Assembly (NCBI GenBank): GCA_045590755.1
Contig: JAZNRP010000030.1
Coordinates: 1-28,950, forward strand
Reading direction: 5' to 3'
Source of the DNA: SIG565 sp045590755
Lineage (GTDB): Bacteria > Bacillota > Clostridia > Oscillospirales > Acutalibacteraceae
DNA: 28,950 nt
The translations under genes and the position numbers were made by a program. The notes beneath the pieces are model-generated. The model was not told the origin of the DNA. It did not search any database and was given only the letters and a program-made list of their open reading frames with translations. Numbering within the stretch: the stretch's first letter is position 1; each line of letters begins with the position of its first letter. Shown one piece after another: positions 7,241 through 15,870 of the stretch.

Positions 7241-8278
7241 TCATTCCCCCTTTTTACTGTTTCGGCGGCGTAACTGTCCGCACGAAGCATTTATATCGGC
7301 GCCCAAGGTACGCCTTACTGTTGCCGTAATATTTCTATCATTTAGCAGCTTTGCAAAACGATGTATACTTTTTTCATCCGACCTTACAAAGCTATTTTCT
7401 TCTACGGGATTAACCGGTATCAGATTAACATGACTCATAATTCCTTTAAGCCGTGTTGCCAACTCATCGGCATTCTTTACCGAGTCATTAACCCCGCTAA
7501 TCAAGGCATATTCGAATGAAATTCTCCTGCCCGTAATGCCCTGATAATATTTACAAGCGGTAATAAGCTCGTCAATATTCCATTTTTTATTTACCTTCAT
7601 AATACTGCTTCTGATTGTATCGTTTGATGCGTGAAGCGAAATTGAAAGGGTTATTGGTAAATTAAGCTCTGCCAACTTATATATGCCACTGACAACACCA
7701 GAAGTTGACAAAGAAATATGTCTTAGTCCTATATTTATTCCCTTATCACACGACACAAGTCGCAGAAACTTAACTGAATTTTCAAAGTTATCAAGCGGCT
7801 CCCCCATACCCATCATAACGACATTTGAAATTCTGACACCGTTATCTTTTGCCGCCATATTAATTTGCGCTAACATTTCCGACGCAGTTAAATCTCTTTG
7901 CAGTCCGTCTATTCCTGATGCGCAAAAGCTACAACCCATACGGCACCCTACCTGCGTAGAAATGCATACTGTGTACCCGTGCTTATACTGCATAAAAACA
8001 GATTCTATATATTCACCGTCGTAAAGTTCATATAAATATTTTACTGTGCCGTCAATTTTAGAGACATATTTTTTTACTATCTTAACTGTGGCTAAATAAC
8101 AAACATCGCTCAGTCGTTGTCGTAACTTTTTAGATATATTTGTCATTTCATCAAAGGACGAAATACCAGACTGCAGCCAAGCAAAAATCTGCTCTGCGCG
8201 GTATTCGGGTTCACCGAAGGACCGAAGTAAGCTTTTTAGTTCGGTAATATCCATTGAAGCAATATCAAGTTTTGACAA
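7241..8278 (-). CDS. rlmN: 23S rRNA (adenine-2503-C2)-methyltransferase RlmN
   Basis: This radical SAM enzyme methylates A2503 of 23S rRNA and, in several bacteria, A37 of some tRNAs. The [4Fe-4S] ligands are C112, C116 and C119 (GCRMGCSFC); C333 near the C-terminus (INASCGQL) is the expected second catalytic cysteine. The length of 345 residues is typical. The start is a TTG at 8278 with AGGTGA well spaced upstream, partly inside the rsmB stop region; the later ATG at codon 9 has no such site. The C118-type tail does not suggest Cfr: genomic context and motifs fit RlmN. Confidence 0.95.
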   Translation of the reverse strand: MSKLDIASMDITELKSLLRSFGEPEYRAEQIFAWLQSGISSFDEMTNISKKLRQRLSDVCYLATVKIVKKYVSKIDGTVKYLYELYDGEYIESVFMQYKHGYTVCISTQVGCRMGCSFCASGIDGLQRDLTASEMLAQINMAAKDNGVRISNVVMMGMGEPLDNFENSVKFLRLVSCDKGINIGLRHISLSTSGVVSGIYKLAELNLPITLSISLHASNDTIRSSIMKVNKKWNIDELITACKYYQGITGRRISFEYALISGVNDSVKNADELATRLKGIMSHVNLIPVNPVEENSFVRSDEKSIHRFAKLLNDRNITATVRRTLGADINASCGQLRRRNSKKGE

Positions 8279-8282
8279 AAAA

Positions 8283-9542
8283 TCACCTCGTTATAAGGGC
8301 TGTAAAAAATCCGTCTGTGCCATCAATATGCGGCATAAAGGTATGTATATATTGAAGCTTAAATTCGGGGTGGCGCTTTAAAAAGTTTTCAATTTGTCTT
8401 TCATTCTCGTCTTTTCTTAAAGTACAGGTGGAATAAACAATTCTGCCGTTTTCATTTAAGTAGTTAACGGCGTTTTCAAGTATCTGAGACTGAATATTCT
8501 GTAAATCGGTAAAATCGGTAATTTCCTTATACTTAATATCGGGCTTACGCCTTATAATCCCAAGCCCCGAACACGGAACATCGCAAAGTATTGCATCAAA
8601 CAATCCTAATTCTCTGTTAAACACGGTAGCATCTGAAGTGATAGGTTTTATTATATCAATGCCGAGCCTTTTAGCACCTTTGGAAATAAGCTCTGTACGG
8701 TGCTTATACAAATCCGTAGACACAACTTCGCCCTTATTTTCCATAATTTCCGCCATAGTAAAGCTTTTACCGCCGGGTGCTGCACAAATATCAAGTACCC
8801 TTTCATTCGGTTTTACTTTAAGCGTTGCGGCACAAAGCTGTGAGCTTAAATCCTGTACATGAAAACAGCCTTCCTTATAAAGCGGAAGATTTTCAATTTC
8901 AGTTCCTCGGTTTAATTTAACCGCCCCGTCTATTTTACACTTTTCGGCAGAAATGCCTGACCTTTCAATAAATTCATCAACACCGCATTTCAGAGTATTA
9001 ACACGAATATAGGTTGGTGTTGGCTTTAAGGTTTCTTCAAGCAAATTAACGGCATCGGAAAGTGAATAATCGGCCAAAAAGCTATTAACAATCCATTCGG
9101 GGCAAGAGTATCTGATACTTAAATCTTTTACCGAATTACCGCTTGGTAGCAGATTTTCCTGTCTTAAAGCTGCGCGTAAAACGGCATTAACAAACCCCGC
9201 ATTATAGCGTTTTTTAGAAGCTTTTATTATTTTTACCGCTTCGTTTACTGCCGCCGACGGCGGTATTTTTTCCATAAACATTATCTGGTAAAGGCTAACC
9301 CGCAGAACTTCCTTTGTAAAGGCATCTACCTTTTCTATTGGTGTTTTTATAAGTGTGCCAATTACATAGTCGAGTGTTATTCTGCGGTCAAGCACGCCGT
9401 AAAAAAGTGCCGTAGTAAGTGCTTTGTCAGCTATTGATAAATCTGCGGTTTTTAATATATTATTGAGAGTAATATTTGAGTATGCAAAATCGTTATTCAC
9501 ATTAAGCAGTGCATTTACTGCCGTTTTTCTTGCATTACCCAT
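8283..9542 (-). CDS. rsmB: 16S rRNA (cytosine-967-C5)-methyltransferase RsmB
   Basis: This 419-residue protein has a NusB-like N-terminal RNA-binding domain (about 1-135) and a C-terminal SAM methyltransferase domain. Motif I is VLDICAAPGGKSF, and the two cysteines of m5C enzymes are in DVPCSGLGIIRRKPD (nucleophile region) and YSTCTL. It probably modifies C967 of 16S rRNA. AGGAGA precedes the ATG at 9542. Its last codons carry the ribosome-binding site of rlmN, four bases apart, so translational coupling is likely. Confidence 0.95.
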   Translation of the reverse strand: MGNARKTAVNALLNVNNDFAYSNITLNNILKTADLSIADKALTTALFYGVLDRRITLDYVIGTLIKTPIEKVDAFTKEVLRVSLYQIMFMEKIPPSAAVNEAVKIIKASKKRYNAGFVNAVLRAALRQENLLPSGNSVKDLSIRYSCPEWIVNSFLADYSLSDAVNLLEETLKPTPTYIRVNTLKCGVDEFIERSGISAEKCKIDGAVKLNRGTEIENLPLYKEGCFHVQDLSSQLCAATLKVKPNERVLDICAAPGGKSFTMAEIMENKGEVVSTDLYKHRTELISKGAKRLGIDIIKPITSDATVFNRELGLFDAILCDVPCSGLGIIRRKPDIKYKEITDFTDLQNIQSQILENAVNYLNENGRIVYSTCTLRKDENERQIENFLKRHPEFKLQYIHTFMPHIDGTDGFFTALITR

Positions 9543-9560
9543 AAAAATTTCTCCTGTATC

Positions 9561-10487
9561 TTAGTTGAGAACGGTACCGACCGCTATTTTTTTACCCATT
9601 AAAAGCTGCTCTGCACTCATACGCTTTGAGCCTTCAAGCTGTACTTCAAGTAACTTTACCGAAGTATTATTCCCGCAGGCTATTATAAGCTCGTTATCTG
9701 ATTTAATAACGGTTGCGGGGGTTTCCTTTGTATCACCGCATATATCGGTTTTGTAGACCTTTAACCGTTTATCCCCTAACATAAAGTATGCGGTAGGCCA
9801 GGAATAAAAACCCCTTACCAAGTTATGAATATCAGCCGCCGACTTATTAAAATCAATAAGTGCCATTTCCTTTTTAATTATAGGTGCATAGGTGGCTTCT
9901 CTTTCGTCTTGCTTTGTAAAAGTTGCGGTGCCGTTTTCGATTTTGGTAAGTGTTTTACAAATAAGCGAGCCCGCCATGTCTTTTAATTTTTCATAAAGGT
10001 CGTCGGCGGTATCGGTGTCATCAATGAGACATTTTTCTGTTTCAATAATATCGCCCGTGTCCATGCCTTCATCCATCTTCATAACCGTAACACCGCTTAC
10101 CTTTTCGCCACAGACAATACACCACTGTATCGGAGAAGCGCCGCGATATTTCGGCAATATAGACGCATGACCGTTTATGCATCCGTATTTTGGTAAATCC
10201 AAAATATTTTTAGGCAAAATTTTGCCGTAAGCCACAACAACGATTATATCGGGATTGAGTTCCTTCAGTATATTATAGGCTTCATCAGTCCTTAAGCTCT
10301 GTGGCTGAAAAACGGGTATTCCGTTGTTTTCCGCGCATACCTTTACGGGTGGCGGTGTCATAACCTGTTTTCTGCCGAACGGTTTATCGGGTTGTGAAAA
10401 AACCCCTACTATTTCGTGTTTGGCGTCAATTAGTGCTTCAAGTGTGCCCACCGCAATATCGGGTGTGCCCATAAAAACAATTCGCAT
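9561..10487 (-). CDS. fmt: Methionyl-tRNA formyltransferase
   Basis: Fmt formylates initiator Met-tRNA using 10-formyl-THF. The 308-residue protein has the N-terminal formyltransferase fold starting MRIVFMGTPDIAV. The catalytic region is INGHASILPKYRGASPIQW, where N and H of NxH are conserved, and MKMDEGMDTGDI carries the catalytic Asp. A C-terminal Fmt domain follows (about 205-308). AAGGAA precedes the ATG. def lies 13 bases upstream, the usual pairing of formylation and deformylation. Confidence 0.96.
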   Translation of the reverse strand: MRIVFMGTPDIAVGTLEALIDAKHEIVGVFSQPDKPFGRKQVMTPPPVKVCAENNGIPVFQPQSLRTDEAYNILKELNPDIIVVVAYGKILPKNILDLPKYGCINGHASILPKYRGASPIQWCIVCGEKVSGVTVMKMDEGMDTGDIIETEKCLIDDTDTADDLYEKLKDMAGSLICKTLTKIENGTATFTKQDEREATYAPIIKKEMALIDFNKSAADIHNLVRGFYSWPTAYFMLGDKRLKVYKTDICGDTKETPATVIKSDNELIIACGNNTSVKLLEVQLEGSKRMSAEQLLMGKKIAVGTVLN

Positions 10488-10500
10488 ATCAAATTCCTTT

Positions 10501-10944
10501 TTATTCTTTAATTGCTCTGTCTAAAAACAGTACACCGTCAAGGTGGTCTATTTCGTGACACAAAGCTCGTGCCTTCAAGCCTTCGCCCGTAACAATTATT
10601 TTATTACCGAAGCGGTCCTGCGCCCTGACAGTTACCTTCATAGGTCTTTCGGTGGTTTTATAGTTACCCGGTACCGAAAGGCAACCTTCGTTTTCGTACT
10701 GTACCCCTTCTTTTTCAATAATAACGGGATTTACAAGTTCAATAACACCGTCACCTACATCAATAATACAATATCGGCGCAAAACACCAATCTGCGGTGC
10801 GGCAAGACCGCAGCCTTCGGCCGCGTACATAGTATCCTGCATATCATCAAGGGTTGTAGCCAATCTCTCATCAAAATTAAGCACTGTACGCGAAATTTTT
10901 CTGAGTGACGGGTCGCCATATTTTAAAATATTTCTTATTGCCAT
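10501..10944 (-). CDS. def: Peptide deformylase
   Basis: Def removes the N-formyl group from nascent proteins; the active site metal is held by one Cys and two His. All three class motifs are intact: GCGLAAPQIG, EGCLSVPG and HEIDHLDGVLF. The length of 147 residues is in the normal short range for this enzyme. The start at 10944 has AGGTGA upstream and lies 17 bases after the priA stop. Confidence 0.97.
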   Translation of the reverse strand: MAIRNILKYGDPSLRKISRTVLNFDERLATTLDDMQDTMYAAEGCGLAAPQIGVLRRYCIIDVGDGVIELVNPVIIEKEGVQYENEGCLSVPGNYKTTERPMKVTVRAQDRFGNKIIVTGEGLKARALCHEIDHLDGVLFLDRAIKE

Positions 10945-10961
10945 TATTTCTCACCTGACAT

Positions 10962-13391
10962 TTATATTAATGTTTCGGGATTTATGTCTATCGAAACAGA
11001 TGCATCCCTATACATCTTAAAATCAACACTGCGGCGGAGTAGTTCTCGCAAGCGGCGGTTGTTTTTACATTTTATCAAAATTCTGTAGCGGTACTTATTG
11101 TTTATTTTTGCTACTGTAGCCGCCGTAGGACCTAAAACAATAAGCTTTACATCATTAAATTCTCCGCCAACATTTTTCTTTATATTATCTAAAACCGAAA
11201 ATGCCGTATCTCTCGCTATTTCTTGCGATAAGGACTGTGTGTATACCAAAACCAAGTCGCAATACGGTGGGTAAATATGAGCTTTTCGGTTTAAAATTTC
11301 TTCGTTGAAAAACTGCTCATAATCTTGGGCTTGTGCTAAAGGAATAACGGTATTATCGGGGTCTTGTGTCTGTATAATTGCCGTACCGGTCTGGTCGCCA
11401 CGGCCTGCACGCCCTATTACCTGAGTTAAAAGTGAAAATGTTCTCTCAGCACTGCGGTAATCTTCGCTATTCATTGCCTTATCGGCACCGAGAACACCTA
11501 CAACAGTAACATTCGGAAAGTCCAGACCTTTCGCCACCATTTGTGTGCCAAGCATTATATCGTACTTTTTATTTGAAAATTCGGTTAAATACTGACCGAA
11601 CGAGTTTTGCGTTGTTGTTGTGTCTGCATCAAGCCTTAGCACTGATACATCAGGGAAAAGCATTTTTAATTCTTCTTCAACCTTTTGTGTGCCGATACCC
11701 GAAAATTTAATATGGGTTTCCTTGCATTCGGGACAGGCAGAAAAAAGGCTTTCCGAATGTCCGCAGCAGTGACACATAAGCCGTTTATTAGCCGAGTGAA
11801 AGGTAAGTGAAATACTGCAGTTAGGACAGGTAGCCACATAGCCACAGGACGGACAGGTTACATAGGTATTATGTCCGCGGCGGTTAAGTAAAACTATAGC
11901 CTGATTATTGTTTTCTAAAGCCGATGCTATTTCATCATATAAAACGACGCTTATAGCGCCTTTGTTGCCGTTTTGAATTTCGGCACGCATATCAACAACC
12001 TGTGTCTCGGGTAATATGGCGTTGCCGTATCTGTGTGATAATTTGCACAGTGTATATTTTCCATCAATTGCCGATTTAAAGGTTTCAACCGATGGTGTAG
12101 CCGATGCCATTAAAAACAAAGCTTTATTATATGCCGCACGGAAACGCGCGATATCACGCGCGTGGAAGCGTGGAGATTGTTCTGATTTATAGGTATGCTC
12201 TTGCTCTTCGTCCATTATAATAAGACCGAGATTATCAAACGGTGCAAAAATTGCAGAGCGTGTTCCTACCGCAATTTTAGCTTGTCCCGCCCTTACACGA
12301 CGCCATTCGTCCATTCTCTGTCCTAAGGACATAGCGCTGTGGAATACCGCAACATCATCGCCGTAGCGATTGCTGAAAATAGCAACTGTTTGTGGGGTCA
12401 GTGAAATTTCGGGCACCATAATTATAACACCCTTGCCCGACTTTATAACTTGGTCGGCAAGTTTTAAGAACACCTGTGTTTTACCGCTACCAGTAACACC
12501 GTACAGTAATGCAGTATTGTTATCGTTTAATTTTTCCTTTAATGTATTAAAGGCGATTTTTTGTTCCTCGGTTAAAACAATTTCTTTTTTTGTTTCGGTG
12601 CGGTAGGTGTTTTCGGGCTTTCTGAATATAGTTTGCTCATAATATTCGGCAACGCCCTTTTTAACAAGTGAATCAAGCACAGATGAAGAAACACCCGTAA
12701 AATACTGTATTTCCTTTACAGGCGCGCCACCTATATCACTTAAAAGCCCGGCTATTTCGCGTTGACGCGGTGTAAGTAATGCGAATAAATTATTTGCAGC
12801 ACCGTCTAAAATGCGTATTGATTTTAGTGCAGCATTGCCCACCTTTTGCACGGCATTTACATTTTTAAGAATTGCGTTTTTCTTTACAAGTGAGTTTATG
12901 ACTGTAGAATCCAACAAATCGCAATCCTTATAAATTTTTTCCGCCTTAACTTCCCCGTTTGCATTTTTAATATAGCTATAAACCGAAAGCTCATCTCCTG
13001 AAAGAGCCGCACAGTCAAGCTCTGTATTTACTGTGTAGCTGTCAATAAGCTTTAGCGTAACACCTGTGGGTAAAACGGTATTTACAGCATCGAAATAGGT
13101 GCAGAACAGCGTTTCGTGAAGCCATTCGCACAGCTTTAGCATCTCATCATTGAGTATTGGTGAATTATCAACTATACGACGGATTTCTTTAAGCTCAACA
13201 TTTAGCTCTTCGGTGTGAATTGACAAAATGAGTCCTTGCCTTTCCGCGTTAGAACGACCGAAAGGCACAATGACTCTACAACCCGCAAGGCAACTCCCTT
13301 CTGCCCATTCGGGCACAAGATAGTCGTACGGCTTGTCAAAACTATATGCGGTTTTTTCCAAAACTACACTTGCTACCAACCGTGAACTCAA
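10962..13391 (-). CDS. priA: Primosomal protein N' (replication restart helicase PriA)
   Basis: PriA recognises stalled forks and reloads the replicative helicase. The 809-residue protein has an N-terminal fork-binding domain, then a superfamily 2 helicase with Walker A GVTGSGKT (298-305) and Walker B MDEEQE. A cysteine-rich zinc region is built from CPSC, CPNC, CHCC and CPEC pairs, followed by the helicase C-terminal half with QVIGRAGRG. Translation most likely starts at a TTG (13391) with GGAGG seven bases upstream; there is no ATG nearby in frame. In B. subtilis coaBC lies between rpoZ and priA; here it is absent. Confidence 0.96.
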   Translation of the reverse strand: MSSRLVASVVLEKTAYSFDKPYDYLVPEWAEGSCLAGCRVIVPFGRSNAERQGLILSIHTEELNVELKEIRRIVDNSPILNDEMLKLCEWLHETLFCTYFDAVNTVLPTGVTLKLIDSYTVNTELDCAALSGDELSVYSYIKNANGEVKAEKIYKDCDLLDSTVINSLVKKNAILKNVNAVQKVGNAALKSIRILDGAANNLFALLTPRQREIAGLLSDIGGAPVKEIQYFTGVSSSVLDSLVKKGVAEYYEQTIFRKPENTYRTETKKEIVLTEEQKIAFNTLKEKLNDNNTALLYGVTGSGKTQVFLKLADQVIKSGKGVIIMVPEISLTPQTVAIFSNRYGDDVAVFHSAMSLGQRMDEWRRVRAGQAKIAVGTRSAIFAPFDNLGLIIMDEEQEHTYKSEQSPRFHARDIARFRAAYNKALFLMASATPSVETFKSAIDGKYTLCKLSHRYGNAILPETQVVDMRAEIQNGNKGAISVVLYDEIASALENNNQAIVLLNRRGHNTYVTCPSCGYVATCPNCSISLTFHSANKRLMCHCCGHSESLFSACPECKETHIKFSGIGTQKVEEELKMLFPDVSVLRLDADTTTTQNSFGQYLTEFSNKKYDIMLGTQMVAKGLDFPNVTVVGVLGADKAMNSEDYRSAERTFSLLTQVIGRAGRGDQTGTAIIQTQDPDNTVIPLAQAQDYEQFFNEEILNRKAHIYPPYCDLVLVYTQSLSQEIARDTAFSVLDNIKKNVGGEFNDVKLIVLGPTAATVAKINNKYRYRILIKCKNNRRLRELLRRSVDFKMYRDASVSIDINPETLI

Positions 13392-13408
13392 AATGCGACC
13401 TCCAAAAA

Positions 13409-13585
13409 TCAGTCAAGCTTTGATGCAATCTTTTCGATGGCAAGATTAACGGGTTTTTCTACGATAATCTCACCCTTTTCGTTTGCTTCTGCCAAAATAT
13501 TGCGAGCTTCTTCTGCAATTTCCAATACTAATTTGTATCGGTTATCATTCTTTTCTATAAGTTTGCCAATTGCGGGATTTAACAT
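13409..13585 (-). CDS. rpoZ: DNA-directed RNA polymerase omega subunit
   Basis: This short ORF of 58 residues begins MLNPAIGKLIEKNDNRYKLV and ends EKPVNLAIEKIASKLD. NRYKLV, the EEARNI helix and the KPVNLAIEKI strand-helix match the omega core (RYxLVxxAxxRARxI ... KPVxxAxxEI), and the position after gmk is the conserved one for rpoZ. It is a little shorter than Bacillus omega (67). The ATG overlaps the gmk stop by seven bases, with GAGGTG eight bases upstream, so it is probably translationally coupled. Omega assists RNA polymerase assembly and, in many bacteria, the (p)ppGpp response. Confidence 0.88.
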   Translation of the reverse strand: MLNPAIGKLIEKNDNRYKLVLEIAEEARNILAEANEKGEIIVEKPVNLAIEKIASKLD

Positions 13586-14187
13586 TTTTCAAGCACCTCA
13601 TTAATTAAATTTTTATTTCTCTCTAACCGTAATCTTTCGCTTAAAATAACGGTGAGTAAATCATCAATTGCTTCTTCAATTTTGTCATTAACGATTATGT
13701 AATCGTAATTGTTAGCGCACTCAATCTCTCTGAGCGCTTCGGTTAAGCGCTTTTCAACCGCTTCCTTTGATTCTGTTCCGCGGCCGCTCAGTCGCTTTTT
13801 CAGAACCTCTAAGGACGGCGGCATAACGAATATGCTTACAGCTTCGGGCATTTTTTGCTTTACCAGCGCCGCGCCATTAACATCAATTTCAAGTATCATA
13901 TCGTCGCCCTTTGCCAAGCATTCTTCTACGGGTGCTTTGGGCGTTCCGTAGTAGTTGCCAACAAACACATTGTGCTCTAAAAGCATATCATTCGCTAACA
14001 GGTCCTCAAATTCTGCACGCGAGATAAAATGATACTTTTCGCCTTCCACTTCACCTTCACGCATTGGGCGTGTAATTGATGAAATTGAAAGCTTTATTTC
14101 GGGATGCTTTTTAAGTGCGCCCTGTAAAATTGTATCTTTACCTGAGCCCGACGGACCCGAAAAAATAAACAGTTTTCCCTTACTCAT
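13579..14187 (-). CDS. gmk: Guanylate kinase
   Basis: Gmk converts GMP and ATP to GDP and ADP. The 202-residue protein has the P-loop FSGPSGSGKDT near the N-terminus, the GMP-binding SITRPMREGEVEGEKYHF region, and the RLSGRGTES lid. I start it at the ATG at 14187 (MSKGKLFIF), which overlaps the last eight bases of remA and has GAGGA upstream; a longer in-frame reading from 14238 would lie inside remA and has no family support. The overlap with both neighbours indicates tight coupling. Confidence 0.96.
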   Translation of the reverse strand: MSKGKLFIFSGPSGSGKDTILQGALKKHPEIKLSISSITRPMREGEVEGEKYHFISRAEFEDLLANDMLLEHNVFVGNYYGTPKAPVEECLAKGDDMILEIDVNGAALVKQKMPEAVSIFVMPPSLEVLKKRLSGRGTESKEAVEKRLTEALREIECANNYDYIIVNDKIEEAIDDLLTVILSERLRLERNKNLINEVLEKC

Positions 14188-14449
14188 CTGCTTCGTCCTC
14201 GACTTCCACACTATCTTCTTCGTTAAGTCTGTTAGCAACCGTTTCGGTTTGCAGATAGGTCAGTATAATAAAATCACTGTCGGTAAAAATAACCGCCCTT
14301 GTGCGTCTGCCATGGGTTGCATCAATAAGCGTTCCTTGCTCCTTTGCTTCCTGAATCATACGCTTTATTGGTGCCGATTCGGGACTTACAATGGCTATTA
14401 CGCGATTTGCCGACACCATATTACCAAAACCGATATTTATTAGTTTCAT
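14180..14449 (-). CDS. remA: RemA/DUF370 regulator
   Basis: This 89-residue protein starts MKLINIGFGNMVSANRVIAI and contains the family core SPESAPIKRMI and DATHGRRTRAVI. In B. subtilis RemA (YlzA) is a ring-forming DNA-binding protein that activates biofilm matrix and osmoprotection operons; its targets here are unknown. The acidic tail (EEDSVEVEDEADE) is longer than I would expect for Bacillus RemA. The order yicC-remA-gmk-rpoZ is the same as in B. subtilis. Confidence 0.93.
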   Translation of the reverse strand: MKLINIGFGNMVSANRVIAIVSPESAPIKRMIQEAKEQGTLIDATHGRRTRAVIFTDSDFIILTYLQTETVANRLNEEDSVEVEDEADE

Positions 14450-14472
14450 AAAATCAATACCTTTCAGTTAAA

Positions 14473-15351
14473 TTACTCAATATTCTGTACTTGCTCTCTT
14501 ATCTTCTCAATATCGGATTTGATATCAACTACACGCTGCAAAATTTCAACATCCTGAGCCTTTGAGCCGATGGTATTGGTCTCACGATTCATCTCCTGAA
14601 CGATAAAATCAAGCTTTCTGCCTATCGCTTCATTACTATCAAAAAGCTCTTTTATCTGTCCTATATGACTGCGAAGCCGTACCGTTTCTTCATCAACCGC
14701 AACCTTATCTGCAAAAATTGCAGTTTCGGTAATTACCCGTTGCTCGTCCACCTGTGCCGCTGATAACAAATCCTTGATTTTCTGCTCGAGTCGTTCACGG
14801 TACTGCTTTACGGTTTCGGGTGAACGGGCTTCAACGAACTCAACCTTTTCTAAAATCGAATCAATCCTTGAAAGGATGTCGTTCTTAAGCTTTTCACCTT
14901 CGGTCTCACGCATAGCAATAAAAGACTTTACCGCGCCGTCTAAAGCCGACATAACTGCATTTGTTACAGTTTCTTCATCGGCCACCTGACGCTTTACTGT
15001 GAAAATATCGTTTTGTGATGCCAACAAGGAAACCGATATATCATTTTTGATTTTATTTTTCTTTGCTAATTTTTTATATGCATTTACATATGAAGCGGCT
15101 AAATCATAATTTACTTCAACTACCGAAGATGCTTCACCTGTGTTTTCTACCGAAACATAAACCTCTACCTTGCCGCGTGAAATCTTTGACTGACAAAAAC
15201 TTTTAAGCTTTTCTTCAAGAAAATTATAGTTGCGCGGAACTCTTGAAGAAAACTCAAAATATCTATGATTAACCGACTTAATTTCGACTGTAACTTCCAG
15301 GTCTTTTAAAGCCAACTGGTCTCTGCCAAAGCCGGTCATACTTCTAACCAT
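14473..15351 (-). CDS. yicC: YicC/YloC family endoribonuclease
   Basis: The 292-residue protein has the two family hallmarks: N-terminal SMTGFGR with EIKSVNHRY, and C-terminal KLDFIVQEMNRETNTIGSKA (DUF1732 part). The middle is a long charged alpha-helical stretch. E. coli YicC and B. subtilis YloC act as endoribonucleases in RNA turnover; this is inherited from the family. GGAGG lies seven bases ahead of the ATG at 15351. It is the first gene of the long leftward operon, with a promoter 50-80 bases upstream. Confidence 0.93.
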   Translation of the reverse strand: MVRSMTGFGRDQLALKDLEVTVEIKSVNHRYFEFSSRVPRNYNFLEEKLKSFCQSKISRGKVEVYVSVENTGEASSVVEVNYDLAASYVNAYKKLAKKNKIKNDISVSLLASQNDIFTVKRQVADEETVTNAVMSALDGAVKSFIAMRETEGEKLKNDILSRIDSILEKVEFVEARSPETVKQYRERLEQKIKDLLSAAQVDEQRVITETAIFADKVAVDEETVRLRSHIGQIKELFDSNEAIGRKLDFIVQEMNRETNTIGSKAQDVEILQRVVDIKSDIEKIREQVQNIE

Positions 15352-15400
15352 ATTAGAACCTCCCCTAAATATATATAATAAATCTATAATAATTCATTTT

Positions 15401-15430
15401 ATTTTACCAAAATATACACATAAATGTCAA
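15401..15430 (-). promoter_or_regulatory. Sigma-A promoter of the yicC-spoVM operon
   Basis: On the minus strand TTGACA (15425-15430) and TAAAAT (15401-15406) are separated by 18 bases. It lies 50 bases upstream of the yicC ATG and is back to back with the tRNA-Thr promoter, 51 bases away. Confidence 0.8.
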
Positions 15431-15481
15431 CCTTACCCGCCACATTGTAACCATTTTTAACATTTTAATTTTAAAAACATC

Positions 15482-15510
15482 TTGACAAAGTCTTATGTAT
15501 AAATTATAAT
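15482..15510 (+). promoter_or_regulatory. Consensus sigma-A promoter of tRNA-Thr
   Basis: TTGACA (15482-15487), a 17-base spacer and TATAAT (15505-15510) form a full consensus promoter. The tRNA begins 16 bases after the -10. Confidence 0.94.
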
Positions 15511-15526
15511 AATGCTTGTTGCAAAC

Positions 15527-15601
<75 letters not shown>

Positions 15602-15602
<1 letters not shown>

Positions 15603-15637
15603 AAAATCCCGTTCACTTTAAGTGGACGGGATTTTTA
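15602..15637 (+). terminator. Terminator of tRNA-Thr
   Basis: A 16-bp stem with one G-T pair joins 15602-15617 to 15621-15636 and ends in a run of five T. The left arm starts at the last base of the tRNA CCA. Confidence 0.9.
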
Positions 15638-15771
15638 CTTATTACTTCTTACCTCTTCACTCTTACTTCAAATAGAGTTCGCACGGGATTTTTGGGAAGT
15701 AATAAGTAAGAAGTAATAGGTAATAAGTTCGGTGTGGCTTCGCCACGATATAATAACAATGCTTCGCATTG
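15626..15771 (+). repeat. Compound repeat patch: GTAATAAGTA-type inverted arms plus two TTC-loop hairpins
   Basis: Two 33-base segments rich in AAGTAAT/ATTACTT units (15637-15669 and 15696-15728) are inverted copies matching at 26 of 33 positions. An 11-base direct repeat ACGGGATTTTT occurs at 15626-15636, within the tRNA terminator, and again at 15683-15693. Two small perfect hairpins follow, GTGGC-TTC-GCCAC (15734-15746) and CAATGC-TTC-GCATTG (15757-15771). No coding capacity is evident. The pattern looks like a dispersed intergenic repeat or remnant inserted behind a tRNA gene; other copies would be needed to prove it. Confidence 0.55.
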
Positions 15772-15833
15772 ATTTTCCACCGCTTTTATGCTATGTTTGT
15801 GCTAAAATAGGGACAAGAATTTTTTTAATTAAA

Positions 15834-15865
15834 TTGTTGTAAAAACTCCAAAAGTGTGATAAACT
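15834..15865 (+). promoter_or_regulatory. Candidate promoter of the structured leader
   Basis: TTGTAA (15837-15842) and TAAACT (15860-15865), or the overlapping pair TTGTTG and TGATAA, are each 17 bases apart. Initiation would fall near 15871, exactly where the leader hairpin begins. A second weaker candidate is the extended -10 TGCTAAAAT ending at 15808. Confidence 0.4.
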
Positions 15866-15870
15866 AAATT

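Noticed and set aside
10543..10908. Rightward 121-residue ORF antisense to def
   Set aside because: def motifs are complete on the other strand, and nothing supports the antisense frame.
15637..15728. CRISPR array
   Set aside because: The repeated units are short, overlapping and inverted, with no regular spacers and no cas genes nearby.
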